Source of the DNA: Endocalyx cinctus
Lineage: Eukaryota > Ascomycota > Sordariomycetes > Amphisphaeriales > Apiosporaceae
Direction: 5' to 3'
NCBI GenBank assembly: GCA_001600455.1
Contig: BCKC01000004.1
Coordinates: 3,770,915-3,834,914, forward strand
DNA: 64,000 bases
This document shows, piece after piece, positions 46,330-59,184 of this stretch; position 1 is the stretch's first letter, and each line of letters begins with the position of its first letter. The notes beneath the pieces are model-generated. The model saw nothing but the letters and a program-made list of their open reading frames with translations, was not told the DNA's origin and made no database searches. The position numbers and the translations under genes were made by a program.

Positions 46330-49009
46330 CTAGCCGAACCGGATCTCAGAGGTCGGGTCCCAAGTTCCACCAGTGCTCTGTCCCTGTCCCTGAGGAGCGC
46401 CTCTGGGAGCTCCACCAGGTTGGCCTGCGAATCTGATAGGGATTTCCTGGTTCCAGATATTCTGCATATGCGCCGTGTTTGGCACCCGAGTCAGCTGCTG
46501 CGGCTGAGGAGCGGCAACGGAAGAGTGCTGCTCTGCTACGGCGCTCGGCGGCGCCATTTGTGGTGGCGGTGGTGGCGGCGGTGACTGGTGTTGTTGTTGT
46601 TGCTGCTGCTGCTGAGGTAAAGGAGACGGAGTTCCCCAGTTCTGCGGCTGTTGCGGCCCCAATCCCGCCACCACACTCCCGCCAAGACTCAGCGCGCCTA
46701 GGGGTGGCATGTTCAGCTCGTCCTCCAGGACTCTTGCCTCTCTCCTTCTCTCGCTTACGAACGCCCGTGAATTATCGCGGAAATTACCTATTATCCTGCT
46801 GAGGTCGTTGTAGAACTTCCTTCCGGCCTCGGCATTATTAACTAGTTCTTTGTATTTGTAATATGCGTTCTCTAGTTTTTGCAGCGCCTGCGCTCGTTCC
46901 TTGTTCCCCTTGTCGCCGACCATTTTCTTCTGGCTGTCAAACTCGCGGTTCGCGCGTACGAGATCGGATATCAGCTTTTCCTGGTCGGCCGCCTCCTTCG
47001 ATACTAGTTCCAGATCGGGCTCGTAGAGGGAGTCTAGACGTTTCTCAAAGAAATCCTCAAAGTGTGCTGGGACAATAGCCGTGGCGACTGCATTGGAACG
47101 TTCTATCCTCGCAGCCTCGGCGAGGATATCTACCTTGATGTCATCGGTGCGCGCCTTCTCCTTTAGGGCGTCAGCTTTCCGGCGTCGTCTGCTCTCGAGT
47201 CTCATAACATCGTTGTAGATGCTGCGCAACCGGTTGATGGCCGGTTTGAGAGATTCGGGAATTTCGGTACGGCGTGAGGACGGGACAAAGTCCATGAGCC
47301 CTCGATCTGACCCTGCGAGGATGGCTAAGGTAGGCTCAATGGCGTAGAATTTTTCGCGCACAATAGCATCGCTACTACCACTGTTTGAGAACCAGCCCTC
47401 GGCATCAAGCACTTGACTCCAAAGTTTGGCACCCGAGTCTGGCTCCGTGCGGCTCTCTGGACGTGACCACCTCTCCGTGCCGAACCTTTTCCGTAATCTT
47501 AGGTCTTCCTCTTCTTCAAATTGTAGAAGCTCTTTCCCTTCGTCAAATACGGCCATATCAGCTGCTCGCAGCTTGTCGATGTCTGCAAAGCTCCTACGAA
47601 GCCGGTTGATGGCATCTGACTGTCGGATCTCCTCGGCATGCTGACTCAAAGAGCCGGGAAGACCTAGCGGTTTTTCAAAGGCCTGGAAAGAACCGGGAAG
47701 ATCGAGGGATGATAAAATTTCGTGAATGCTATCATTTAGCTTCTCGAGTTCCCCTATAATATTCTGGTTTACCATACGGTCTCTGCGCTCCTCGTAGATC
47801 GATACAGCGATGTGGACCGAGTACGGCACTAGCTTTGAGAAGAGTGCAGGTCCGAACTCGCCCTTATCCCCTATATAGTCAAGAGGCTTTGATACCTGCG
47901 GTGGGACTCGCGCCGTCGCCATTGTTGCGCGTTCGAGAATTTTGAGTTCCGACTTTGGGGTGACGTGGTTGAGGTAGATGACATCGTTATCCCTCTCGGC
48001 CCTCTTTAAATCCTCTTCAACCCTTCTTTTTAAGTTGTTTAGATCTTCCGTAACGGTCTTATTAAGCTGACCACCCTTGCTCTCTTTCAGACCCTCGTTA
48101 ACGCAAGCGACCGAGTCCCTGAGCCTTGCTATCTCCTCGCCGTACTTTCGCTTCTCTAGACAGTCGCGTGCGGCACGATACTGAGCAGCCGCGGCGAAGT
48201 GGTGATGCTTAGCGCTCATATGGTGTATCCAGGAGGAACTGACGGCGTCGGATCGCATGGCCGCCTCGCCCGCCAAATTATATAGATCCGACACTTTAGC
48301 GGCAAGCTTCGCAATTAAGACATCCTTATAGCCGTCCATAACAGCTTTCTGCCAGAAACATTCTTGCCCTTGCGCTAGCTGGAGCTGTAGGAGCGACTCA
48401 AGGGTGTGTTCGTCCATGTCTTCAGGGGGTGTCGTCCGTAGTTCGGGCAATATTTCTTCCTTTAGATGTTTGAGAACGCCAGCTGACGCGCTGAAATAAG
48501 AGGCGGCCGTCTTGAGTCCGTTCGTGTCGGACCGGTTGCTATTGATAGCCATTTGGGAGTATAGGGCGGCAAGATTGTATATGATGTTGGCAAGTTCGAA
48601 TCTGAGGTTATTATGGACTATCGGTCGATCGATATGATAGCCCTGCGAGGGATACCATGTGAAGTCGGCGCCGATCTATAAATACCACAGAACGAGTATA
48701 ATCAATTAGCAAAGATCTAGGAGATAGACGAAATAGACGCGCATATAATTCAAGAAGACTTACATCCACAGGAAACTTCCCTCCTATCCATACAAGTTGT
48801 GCGGCGTAGGCTTGTAGTTTGCTAATACCACTTGGGTGGGGTTCGCGAACGTTGATGGCATCTCGTCTAAGCGCATCGATGACCTCCAGGTCTTGCCGAA
48901 ACATATCAGGATGTTGGTCATATTTGACAGATATATATTGACGTATAGAGCTAGACAGCGAAAGTTGAGTTCCTTTCCGAAAAGGAACGGCAAGGATGTT
49001 GTTCTGCAT
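46330..49009 (-). CDS. palA: pH-response regulator PalA/Rim20 (BRO1 domain protein)
   Basis: Two exons on the minus strand, 49009-48764 and 48675-46330, join at a codon boundary to give 863 aa. The BRO1 domain spans roughly residues 1-370, with FELANIIYNLAALYSQMA after the splice and ASYFSASAGVLKHLK. A long helical V domain follows to about residue 720 (for example QKLENAYYKYKELVNNAEAG). The tail is Pro/Gln-rich with an eight-Gln run and a seven-Pro run. PalA binds YPxL-type motifs in the transcription factor PacC and, through BRO1, the ESCRT-III protein Vps32, leading to PacC cleavage at alkaline pH. It acts at endosomal or plasma-membrane sites. The length matches fungal homologues. Confidence 0.95.
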
Positions 49010-50562
49010 TTTGGGTGACAAGAATAGGCTTTGGGGGGTGAGGAATGGTCGTTTGTCGTTAGGGCGGGGTAGAAAAGAGCTTAAGTGAATTAGAATAAAT
49101 TTATTATGCTGGCTCTCTAATCAGATGTCATGATAAATTCGGATCTACAAAGTGTTGGCACATCATATCATATCACGTTGAAATCGGGTATTATAACTCG
49201 TATTTACTTTATGGGGAACAAAAAATATAGGGAAGATGACGGGTGTGGAAGTTTTGGTGTTATGGAGTATGTAAACATTCCATATGGAAAAAAGAATGAC
49301 TTCATCTCGGTACCTTAAGCCCCACTTTTGTAGTAATAACGTCAATACGTATCAACATCTCTTCACGTTCTTATTGTCATCGTATATGGATTTCGTTTCT
49401 TTGTTGACGATACATGTACGGAGTACTGGGTTTGATTTGCATAATTCAATTGCTCAACTTCAGTCAAATAATTTTAATTTAGTTTTTTTTTTTTATTGAT
49501 TTTTTTTATTTTCAGTGATTCTATCCAACCAAGACTATGTACAAACAGACCACTTGATGGATTTAGGAAAGAAATTACTCTCGTCATTCTCGTCCCGAGC
49601 ACTTCGATGTCGAGTGAGAGAGCGCATTCAAATCCTCATTTTATGTGTTTGTGTAATATCACATATACCCTTAATCGAGATGCCGTCTAGTATGTGGCAA
49701 ACCATACACCAGTTTCGTCACCCTCTCCAACCGCCTCCCGGAGTATTTTGTTCCCGACGTTAAAAAAAGAAACAAATAAAAAAAAACTGAAACAAAGAAA
49801 CAAATCCACCGAAAAAAATGATATGATTGAAGGGAAATAGAGAAGAGAAGAAAAAGAAAATTGAGAAATAAGCTCCACATCTATGCTACACAACTCCTTC
49901 CGGCCTTGTCTGAGAATGGTGTGGGTCTATAATACAGAAGTGGAAAAAAAAGAGTAAAGTAGAAAGTAATGTGTGGTATGAAGGTATAAAAAAATTCGTG
50001 GTAGAAAGCAAGTGATGCGAGACAACATCACTGGTAATTGGTCGTGTGTATATGCAAACAAAAAGGAAAAGGTAATGCTCTCTGTATATGCATTGCGTAT
50101 GTGTTCGTATGGTCGCTACCATAGGCCATCATTATTACCCTACATCCTAACAATCATAAAGAAAATCGACAGGATTTGAGGGTATTATGCATTATTGGAT
50201 GTTTTAGTTTTTTTTTTCTTCTTTTTTTCTGTTATGTTTTTTTCGAGATTTCTGAGTCGGGATGAGCCAGCACATACCGACACAGTATATATGTGCGACG
50301 TGTTTCTCCCCAGATTTATTGGCGAAACTTTTCTTGTTACCAAGCCACCCCCCGCATCGAAATGAAAGGAAGCTCGACCTTCTTGGCAAACTTTGAGAAT
50401 TAAGGTATCCCCGTGGTTATGCAAATCGTGACGAACCCGAGGTCCACCGTCTTCTGCGCACTGACTTGGGATGAGGACCGTGACCTTTCTTATCCCAGAC
50501 AATTAGGGTTGGTGGATGAAGAAAAAGTTATGGAGCCAATATAAAAAAAAAAAAAAAAAACT
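49010..50562. other. Intergenic region with TACTCCGTA motif, no gene seen
   Basis: About 1.55 kb of AT-rich DNA with many A and T runs. It includes the palA promoter and the fourth TACTCCGTA copy (49417-49425, inverted). No credible exon. Confidence 0.55.
49417..49425 (-). repeat. Dispersed 9-mer TACTCCGTA, copy 4
   Basis: Written TACGGAGTA on the plus strand, in the context TGTACGGAGTACTG, upstream of palA. Confidence 0.6.
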
Positions 50563-52266
50563 TTACGGCATCCAAACAAGCTCAATGACGCCATCAATAC
50601 TAGACATAGGCTGTTCGTCGATATCAACCCACCTCCAGTCGTTAGCCTTGCGGACGTAGACCTGGTTGAGGGTGTTATCTTCATTCAGACGAGCCTCCTG
50701 TAGATCCCAGCTGATCTTGCGACCGGTCTTCAGCAGGCTAGGTCGCTGTGGGTCAAACACGTAATCCAGGTTCCATCCCTTATCTTGAGGCGCAGCCGCG
50801 AAGGTGCGTTCCATCTGGGCCATGTTGAAATCGACGCCCATCGGGTAATGCGCGACGCTGAATCCGTTGGAGATGATGAAGTCGTCCTTGGTCTGGAATC
50901 GCTGCAACGTGCAGTCCTCTCCGCAGAGCGGCGCGATCTTGGTGTACTCGGCGGGAAGGGCCAAGTGCCAACCGCCGCCCTTGAAGTGGTGGAGGGAGAT
51001 GGGCGAAACGCCGGACTCGTAAAAGCCGGATGGGTCTCCGTAGAGATCGAGCTGGTAGAGACCGCGCAAGACGCTCAGTCTGACGTCCGAGTTCTCGTAG
51101 ATGCACTTTCGCAGGAGAATATCACCTTGCGGTCCCCATCCCGAGTTCGATTCCCGAACCTTTTCTTCCGTCTTGCAGGATTCGTAGTCGTTGGTAATCT
51201 GCGCAGCGAGAGGTACCGACAAGAAGACACCGGCACCTCCGAAGGCTTGCGAACCGTGACGGTCGACGTTGTTAATATCCTCAGACAAAACACCAATGTA
51301 GAGCTTCTGAGCAGGGTCGAAATCCTCGAATTTCTCGACCAACTTGTGAACGCTAGGGAAGAAAGTGTCGTCATCACAAGAAACGAGCCACTTCTTGTGT
51401 CGTCGCTCGGGGTGGTTGTATAATGTTGGGATCAATGTGAGGTAGCGAACGGCCATTTCCATAGATCCGTCCGAATGGTACACATCAGCATCAATACCAC
51501 GCTGGGCCAAAACGGTCTTAGCGTTAGTAATCTCCTCCTCGTTAGCATCCAAGAGCAGTAAAATTAGTTTACCGCCGTTGGAGTGGCCCTTGCCATCGGT
51601 CAACCAGTAGGTCCACTCGTTGAGAGGGCTAGTCTTCTCACCACTGAACCGTTGGAAGGTGGTCGAAACACCAAACATGAAGTCAGATAGGTTACCGGTC
51701 GCGGGGAACGGTGATTGAGAAACTGGCATGACTAGTGGTGGGAGACACTTCTGAGAGCCGTAGCCATTGGAGGTCTGAAGATCCACCGCCTTGAAGCTCT
51801 CGGGAATGAAGTCTTGGTCGATTTTGGTGACCGACTTGCGAGGAATCGGCTGGCGGTCAACCTTGACGTATCTCTTGTAGTATTGAAATCCATCCATAAG
51901 TTCATATTTCGCCTTCAACTCGTCCATGTACGTCGAGTTGATAGCGCAGTCCATCACATGGCTCGTAGTGGGCGAGACGTCGCCCGCTACCACACCCGTA
52001 GTCTCGCCGATCGGTTGTTGTGACAAACCCGGAACGGTGGCGTGCGTCGAGGCCGCCTTCATAAATTGTGTGCCTACATCCTCTATGCGGTCGGATTTCC
52101 ACGTAATTCCAAGCAAAAGTAGTAAAGCGACCGCGAACAGTACGCATCTCGAAAATGGATTACGCATACTGAAGAACCTCTGGTGGGAAGACGGCATTTT
52201 CGCTCCCATTGTAAACGAGGGAACCGTCTTTAGAGGAAAACCAATGTTTTCTTTAATTCCAGCCAC
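50563..52266 (-). CDS. Type II Golgi glycosyltransferase, Fringe/GT31-like
   Basis: An intronless frame of 567 aa. Residues 41-53 (CVLFAVALLLLLG) are a signal anchor after a basic N-terminus, so the enzyme should face the Golgi lumen. A stem region follows. The catalytic domain begins near residue 190 (FMFGVSTTFQRF). A DxD-type metal site is present at residues 298-300 in WLVSCDDDTFF. Later come AFGGAGVFLSVPLAAQI and GWGPQGDILLRKCIY, both typical of the Fringe-like group, and HHFKGGGWHLA. It probably transfers a sugar from a nucleotide donor to glycoproteins or cell-wall glycans; donor and acceptor are unknown. Met 1, 20 or 24 could be the start; all keep the anchor. Confidence 0.82.
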   Translation of the reverse strand: MAGIKENIGFPLKTVPSFTMGAKMPSSHQRFFSMRNPFSRCVLFAVALLLLLGITWKSDRIEDVGTQFMKAASTHATVPGLSQQPIGETTGVVAGDVSPTTSHVMDCAINSTYMDELKAKYELMDGFQYYKRYVKVDRQPIPRKSVTKIDQDFIPESFKAVDLQTSNGYGSQKCLPPLVMPVSQSPFPATGNLSDFMFGVSTTFQRFSGEKTSPLNEWTYWLTDGKGHSNGGKLILLLLDANEEEITNAKTVLAQRGIDADVYHSDGSMEMAVRYLTLIPTLYNHPERRHKKWLVSCDDDTFFPSVHKLVEKFEDFDPAQKLYIGVLSEDINNVDRHGSQAFGGAGVFLSVPLAAQITNDYESCKTEEKVRESNSGWGPQGDILLRKCIYENSDVRLSVLRGLYQLDLYGDPSGFYESGVSPISLHHFKGGGWHLALPAEYTKIAPLCGEDCTLQRFQTKDDFIISNGFSVAHYPMGVDFNMAQMERTFAAAPQDKGWNLDYVFDPQRPSLLKTGRKISWDLQEARLNEDNTLNQVYVRKANDWRWVDIDEQPMSSIDGVIELVWMP

Positions 52267-53358
52267 CTTGAAAATCGGGACGTCTGGGGACTCCCAGAAC
52301 GAGTCTGGCAGTTAATGTTTATTTCGCAATTGTAGGGCCAATTACGACAAGCGCGTTGTCGTGGTGTTTTTTTCTTCTTCTTTTCTATAGTTGAATTTAA
52401 TGACTTTAAATCGGCGGCATGCGGTGCAAACGGTCGGCCCTGAGCGGTTGTCGTAGGGCTTAGGGGGGGGAAAAAGTTGTACTCGGTTGTAATTGGTAGC
52501 GAACGTACCCTCAAGTAAAAGTTGAGGAGGAATTTGGAGAGGGAAGAAAGACCAAAAAAATTTAGCAACACGAAGAAAGAAGAATAAAGAATTTTCTTAA
52601 ACGTCTGACGTATGGAAAAGGTCAGGAAAGTATTACGACTTGCGTTTGACTAGTCAATAACATGTCTTTGGGACAAGTAACAGACGAAGATTCCGAGACT
52701 CTGGGGGGAGACAAAGATGAAAAACAAAAAAATGAAATAATAAAATCCAAAAATTAAAATAAAAGAATTTTGAGAGGAATCCGGGACTTCTTTAGGGAAG
52801 GTTCAAATTTACGTAGCAAGGTCGTAAAGGTATATCTCTATACCAAATACATAGTACAGCGATCCCAGAAAAAAAACCGTGGGCAGTGTTATTAGGGGGG
52901 GCTCATTTCGTTAATATGGAGGACTAACAGGGGTTTTTAAAGTTGAATGTATGTTTTGGCTTGGACGGTATGATTGTAACCAGTACATTTACAAAGATGG
53001 GCCTAGCAAGGATATCATGACCCATGGGAGATGAACACTAATGATTCTGAATGAAGCAAAAGATAGGAAAAATAGGGGGTGACAAGGCACGGTCGGCCTA
53101 GGCGATTCACGTTGATCCACTCATGGGTTCAAGGTAAGTACCAATAAGATAATTCAAATGAGATCAAATCAATTTATGCATACCGTAACGAGTTAGCTTT
53201 CCGAACAGAATATTCCATTATTCGATTTGGTTGGTGGGCAATTCTGGGCATTTTTCTGGAGAATCATGTAAGAGAATCAGCCATGAAGATGGATTTCTAC
53301 TGTATTCTCTGGGGTGTATATACAAGTATACTTACACTAAGTAAATGCACGACACTAC

Positions 53359-53382
53359 AAAAAAAAAAAAAAAAAAAAAAAA
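53359..53382 (+). repeat. 24-bp poly(A) run
   Basis: Uninterrupted A run in the gene-poor stretch. Length may be inexact. Confidence 0.8.
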
Positions 53383-54455
53383 TAGGCGTTGTATAAGAGA
53401 ATATTATTGTGGAATGGATTCGTGGCCACTTGAATATTTTCTACTGCTTTGTTTTATTACGTACACAAACCGGTGAGAAGGATGACTGGATGACTGTGTT
53501 TTGTTTGCGAAGAAAGAAGTTATACCTACATAATAGATATCTATACTAGCATAAATGAGGGATGAAAGAGAGAGAGGGAGGGAGGGAGGGTGATACTTGT
53601 TTGGTTAATAGTACCGTACATACATGCCTACATAGTACAGCACAGCAAAGCGCAGCATACATACCATACCTAGGTAGTATATGTACACGTAAAGTGGCAT
53701 AATAGTATTCGCACCATATTAAACGATAGAGGTAATTTTGATATGAGATTCTATCCTGTTCTATTCTAGTATACACACCTGGACAGTAAACTACTTAACT
53801 AAGTACCGTAGTATAGATACTAGTTGGAAATGTACATAGCCATAGCCTATTAACTGTGTCTCTCGATGAATAGACGAACGAAAGAAAGAAAAATGATTTA
53901 ATAAAGTTGAGGGACAGACCGTGGTATCCAATTCTAGCTTCTTGCTTGTTTACGGTAATTGTGGCTGGCAGGGTTTATTTACAATATTCCGCCTACCCGC
54001 CGCCTCCTTTTATTTTCTTTTATCTTTGCATTTACAGTGGAAATAGTGTGATAAATAAGAAAATATAGATCAACATGTTGATCAACCATGAATCCATGTG
54101 ATTTTATCAAACTAGAAAATGCGTGGAATATGTATAAATCCAATAAGTATACTTTTTAAAAAAAAAAATATCATCAATTATTCAATATAGTTTAAGTACG
54201 CAGTAGGAGATGATCCTTCATTTTGAGTTGAGTTTCCGGTCTGGTCTGGTCTTCGCCTTTACTTTGTATCCCGCGGATGTATCCAGATTCCAACTGCTAT
54301 ACGAAACTACAAAAAGATATAGTGGACGTACGTACACGTACAGAGTCTCGTATGTACAGACTTACAGCGGTATCTAGGTACTACTAATACCGTTTGTTAC
54401 TTAGTACTTGAGTAGTATTATTACTTACTTAAGTACTTACAGTAGTACTATTACT

Positions 54456-54481
54456 TAGCATTAAATACTAGCATTAAATAC
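54456..54481 (+). repeat. 13-bp tandem duplication in a TACTTA-rich patch
   Basis: Two perfect adjoining copies of TAGCATTAAATAC. They follow about 60 bp dense in TACTTA, AGTACT and TAAGTA, which are mutually inverted and could form hairpins. Confidence 0.7.
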
Positions 54482-55118
54482 TAAGTATAAATGCATACAG
54501 CGTAGAGTTATAGCGTATATCGTAGCGTACTACAGAAGATAAATTTATAACGGAACGCGTAACGGTACCGGACCGCTTGTCAAGGAAGACCCCCTTAAGG
54601 AGATTATTTTATTTTTTTTTTATTCTTTTTTATTCTTAATTGAAAGATCCTTTATTAATAAGTTTATACATAGTACAAGTACGTAGTAAATGTACGGTCA
54701 AAGCCCCCCCTTATAAAGCTGGGCAAGGCATTGCTGAAAGAGTATAATTAGCGTATGTACGCGCGTTCTCTTCTTAGTCTTCACTACCCGATACATTCAT
54801 TTACAAGCCACGCCGTATCCTCTATTGTTTTGTTTTCTCAATAAATGACATCATACTTCGTCTTTTTCTAACAAGAAAAACCTGCATTTTCAATATTATC
54901 GACGCACAAGGGGATCCAGCCGATATTTGATATATACATACATGCTATGCTATGCATACGTACATACATATACGCATAATTAGTGTTTACTATGTATAGT
55001 TCTCGTAAAAAAAAAAAATAGTAGTCAATTTTACTTAATTCCTGCGTGGTAATACTTTTGTCTCGTCTTTTTTTTTTTCTTCTCTCCCAGAGCTATAATA
55101 CATTTAACCAGAAAAGAA

Positions 55119-55127
55119 TACTCCGTA
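55119..55127 (+). repeat. Dispersed 9-mer TACTCCGTA, copy 5
   Basis: Perfect copy in the context AATACTCCGTATACC; shares TACTCCGTATAC with copy 2. Confidence 0.6.
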
Positions 55128-58100
55128 TACCTCTTATTGAGTTGAATAGGTTGAGTCGGGAACGATACGTACGATCTTTACCACTTGGGTAAATTTAACA
55201 AAATGGATCCAATACCAGGATCACGTCACGCTTATCATCAACCCTCGCAGCACGATGCCTCATCAAAGGATTAGTATAGATTACCCGACACAACGTTGAC
55301 AATTCTGAGATACGCTGATTTATCTTACCCATCATCTTATATATATCTTATCCTTTTCCCTCTTTTGGTAACGTGCTTTTCAAGTATGATTATTACTATT
55401 TTGTTTTTATCCTTTGCATTCTCGAAGCATAAACTACCACCGTACTAAATCCGGGTTGAAGAAATAAAAAAAAGACGAGAGGATGAAGCACAGTACGGTA
55501 ACAATGGTGAACCTTGAACGAGAGATCTTACGCTACACATTAAGCGGGGAACGCGATTCCGGGAAGGGAATTATTGCTAAGAAAATCAATTCTATTATCC
55601 ACTATTATATCCGGTAACGCAGGCGTAAACAACCGGATGCCCAGTACCTATACCTATATCGTGATAAAATTGTGATAATTGCCGGGTTTAGCACGTCATT
55701 GGAGAAGATTCGCTCCTCATCTCGGTCATCGAAGAGAGCAAAGGGGAACCAAAAAAAAAAAAAAAAAAATATTAATGGCTGAGAGGCTAGACCCATAAAG
55801 CCCAAGAGGTATCCTACTGTCTACATACATAATATTCTAATACGTTGAAAGCAAAATACGTACATAGTGTAGTATATGAATTTGCCCCTAGTCACGCTGA
55901 TGTCGTACCTGTTGGTGGCAATCTACACTACCGCTACCACCACCCAATCTCCTTCTTCCTCGTTCTCATGCGCGCCTAGTAAAAATGCCAAGGCTATAAT
56001 CCGGATCCCGGCATACACTAAACTTTGAGATCTCTGTCAAAAGGGGGTGCGGGGAGATGTCAAGCGTCTATACGAGAATTTAGCACCGGCGATGACGATG
56101 ATAGCTGACAATAAGAACGTAAACTACATAAACCAGTCCCCGGTCCACGTATCTATCGAGATGGATGTTTGAGTCGTAGAACTCGGCTTCTTGGTCTTCA
56201 AGGTGTTCCAAGTCATTCACGTGTGGTATATTACTATATACAAGCCACCTAGAAACGCATACCCCACGAGGCACGGCGAAGGATTATATGGCATGATCAA
56301 CTTCACTTTTAAGTTCTGACAAACATGACTGCATTTTTTGTTTTATTTTCATATAGTCTTGGCAAGATATGTATACTAATACATATTTTATCTTACGTCT
56401 TCTTTCTTCCCTGTTACACTACTTCCGTGTGCCGTATCTATCGACCGGATCTAGTCCATCGATCTTACACAGACAATCTGAAAAAAAGGCAACGTATCCT
56501 CTCAACAATAAGGTTTTCTTTTTGGCCTTCGTCACCTATCTTCGGAGATGCTTGGAAGATAAAGAAAACAGTGTATCACCTTAAAACCTTCGTTCAGTAT
56601 CGTGGGTCATACTGGTGAACTCGGAGTTTCTTTTCGGGTGACCCAACTTTAAGAAAATCGGATGATCTAGTTTTGTTTTTTCCCGCGTGCTATTAGATTT
56701 TTTTTCTCGTCGCTTTCTGTATTTTGCGTCACTATGTGCTTTTTCTCGGTGCTTATTTTTTTTTCCTCTATGAATTCTGATCCGATGAACCGATTTGCAT
56801 CAACTTAACACATACATTTTAAGAAAGATCACCGAGATTAGCACGTTGGCATACTAATCACAGGATAACCGGAGCCTCGAACACCGTAAACTCATCCCCT
56901 CCATCTTCTTCTTGGCAACCGATTTGCCGACCGGGGGGCACGATGCGACCTTCAAATTTTCCAACGAAAGAATCATTACTAAACAAATCTTAGCCTTTTT
57001 TTTTATTCTTCCTATTATGTCTCTTTGCTTCTTTCTCTCCGTTTCGAAGATTTTCTTAGTGTCAATTTGTTATTTATCCTTTAGTCAAATCAGATTTTCC
57101 CTTCTTGCCAACCTACATAACACTATTTGTAGATCTCCTTATTTTTTATTTTTTTCTTCTCTCTCCGATTGACCTTGACCTCCCAAACGAGGCAGGACGA
57201 TTACGACTCTGAAGCGCCGAACCAACGGAAGGTAGAAGGTACCTGAGTAGATGTGATCGACAAAGGGCCAAGCGGAAGAAGAAAATCAATAATATTAATA
57301 TACATATACCGTAGTATACTGTAGGTAAGCAGATTGTTGCAGTCTGTCCGTCCTGTAAGCTTCCAGCGTTTAAATCTGAAACAGCAAACCCCTTTTCAGA
57401 CATGCGCCGCACTTCTGCTCCACACCCTATCAGCGTATCCCGTTACAGGAAGACAGGATTTTTCTTCGCTGATGGTGTATGACATACGTAGACCTATCAC
57501 ACCACATATTTCAAGTATGCGCAGTAGAATGGTTTTAGAAGCCCCCTCCTCCACTCCCTAAAAAAGAAACTGGGGTAAGTCTCAAAAAAGAAAGAAGGCG
57601 AAAAAAAAAGGGTTTTGTGTAAGGCAACATATGACCATGTAAAAAAAAAAAGACGTTTCTTCTTTTTTATTATTCATTTTCTTGTCTTTTCTTGTCTTTT
57701 CTCCCCGTGTTAGCGTGGAGTCGTGGACTAATGGGCAAAAAATACCGACGACTCCAAAAGAGTACGTAAGTCCTGACTAGTGAGGAAAGGTAGATCCCGA
57801 ATCAGACCACGCGATTCGGCGTGCTAAGTTTGTCATGTTTCGCCTCAAAAGAGAAATCGTCGAATGCTTGTTCAGCTACTACACGTAGGCAGGTAGCCAG
57901 ACAGCCAGATCACCACTTGAAAAAATGATTATGTCTCATCCAGTGAGCTGACTAAACTGAGAAGATTATAACGTATGATTAATAGCAACGTAAGAAAATT
58001 TCTTATACCTACGTAGTTGTATCTACGCATTTGGCAAACCCTTCTCTTAATCAACTATCATCTCGGCCTCGTATTGTCTAGAAGAACGCGTGTCTTTTAA

Positions 58101-58628
58101 TCTTCCGAAAGGCCCATGCGACCGCGGCCTCGTCCCAAGTAGTGAAGTACAACGAATTGATAGTATACATCCATACATAATAATGTATTAATAAAAAAAA
58201 AAAACCCCCATGCGGGCTTAGGTTAGTAACATAACATATCATATCACCCATGCATCAAATATCCTTCAATCCCTCAAAATAGTGTACAATACTGTATCAT
58301 CTGAAATAGCACAAACGCACAGTGTGTTCCCGTTCCGCTGGCTCTGTGGGTCTCCGCCAGTGGAAAAGAAAATTCCAAGACAATCCACCCATCAAAAGAT
58401 CCCGGACCGTTGATAAGTCTACGGGGACGCGCCTATACGTACATAGTTGGTCGTGTTTTTTTATTTTTCTTCTTCTAGCGCACGATGGAGACTTGCACGG
58501 GACTGCCTGTCTGCCTGGTAAGCCTATCTAACGAAATACGAGCCCCGTTAGATTTCGCTAATTTGATCCACCTATGCTAGCTTCCACCTGCGAGCTTCCT
58601 TTATCTCAAACAAGAACGACGACGACAG

Positions 58629-58653
58629 AAAAAAAAAAAAAAAAAAAAAAAAA
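58629..58653 (+). repeat. 25-bp poly(A) run
   Basis: Uninterrupted A run in the gene-poor stretch. Length may be inexact. Confidence 0.8.
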
Positions 58654-59143
58654 GAGAGGCATGCACGAATCAATTTGAGGTCAACGTGCAATTTGTTCGA
58701 GGACGAATAAGTATTTGATCAGAATGACTCGTTTATCTCCTTCGCTCGCGTGGTAGCGGCACGTCATTAACTGGAGACATCGGCACCCAAGGTTCAACGG
58801 CCAGGTAATTAAGTATCGATGGAGGGGATCCTGGAATAGTTCTCACCGGAGCCAAAGTAGTGTGTATACGTCGAAGGTCCATCTTGACGTGTCATGTTTC
58901 AAGATGAAAGCGTGATATATACTAGTAGGGGAGAAGCCTTCGCTCTAGACTACCATCACATGTTCGTCTCTTCCGCCCGCGTGCTTGATAAAGCATCACA
59001 TCTGAACCCCTGTCAGGTTGTACCGTGCAAGCATACTCAGGGCAGGCGATCGATTTAAGCTTTTAATCAACGATTGGATGCGGGAAGCATGAACGTTTGA
59101 CGTTTCCCTCCATCGAAAAGTGGCTTTCGAGCCTCGCATCGCC

Positions 59144-59144
<1 letters not shown>

Positions 59145-59178
<34 letters not shown>
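59145..59178 (+). repeat. Dinucleotide microsatellite (TC)17
   Basis: Seventeen perfect TC units followed by a T run. It is the longest dinucleotide microsatellite I noticed in the window. Confidence 0.85.

Positions 59179-59184
<6 letters not shown>

Noticed and set aside
58321..58375. Imperfect hairpin CCGCTGGC...GCCAGTGG
   Set aside because: One 8-bp stem with a mismatch or GU pair is expected by chance in several kb of noncoding DNA.
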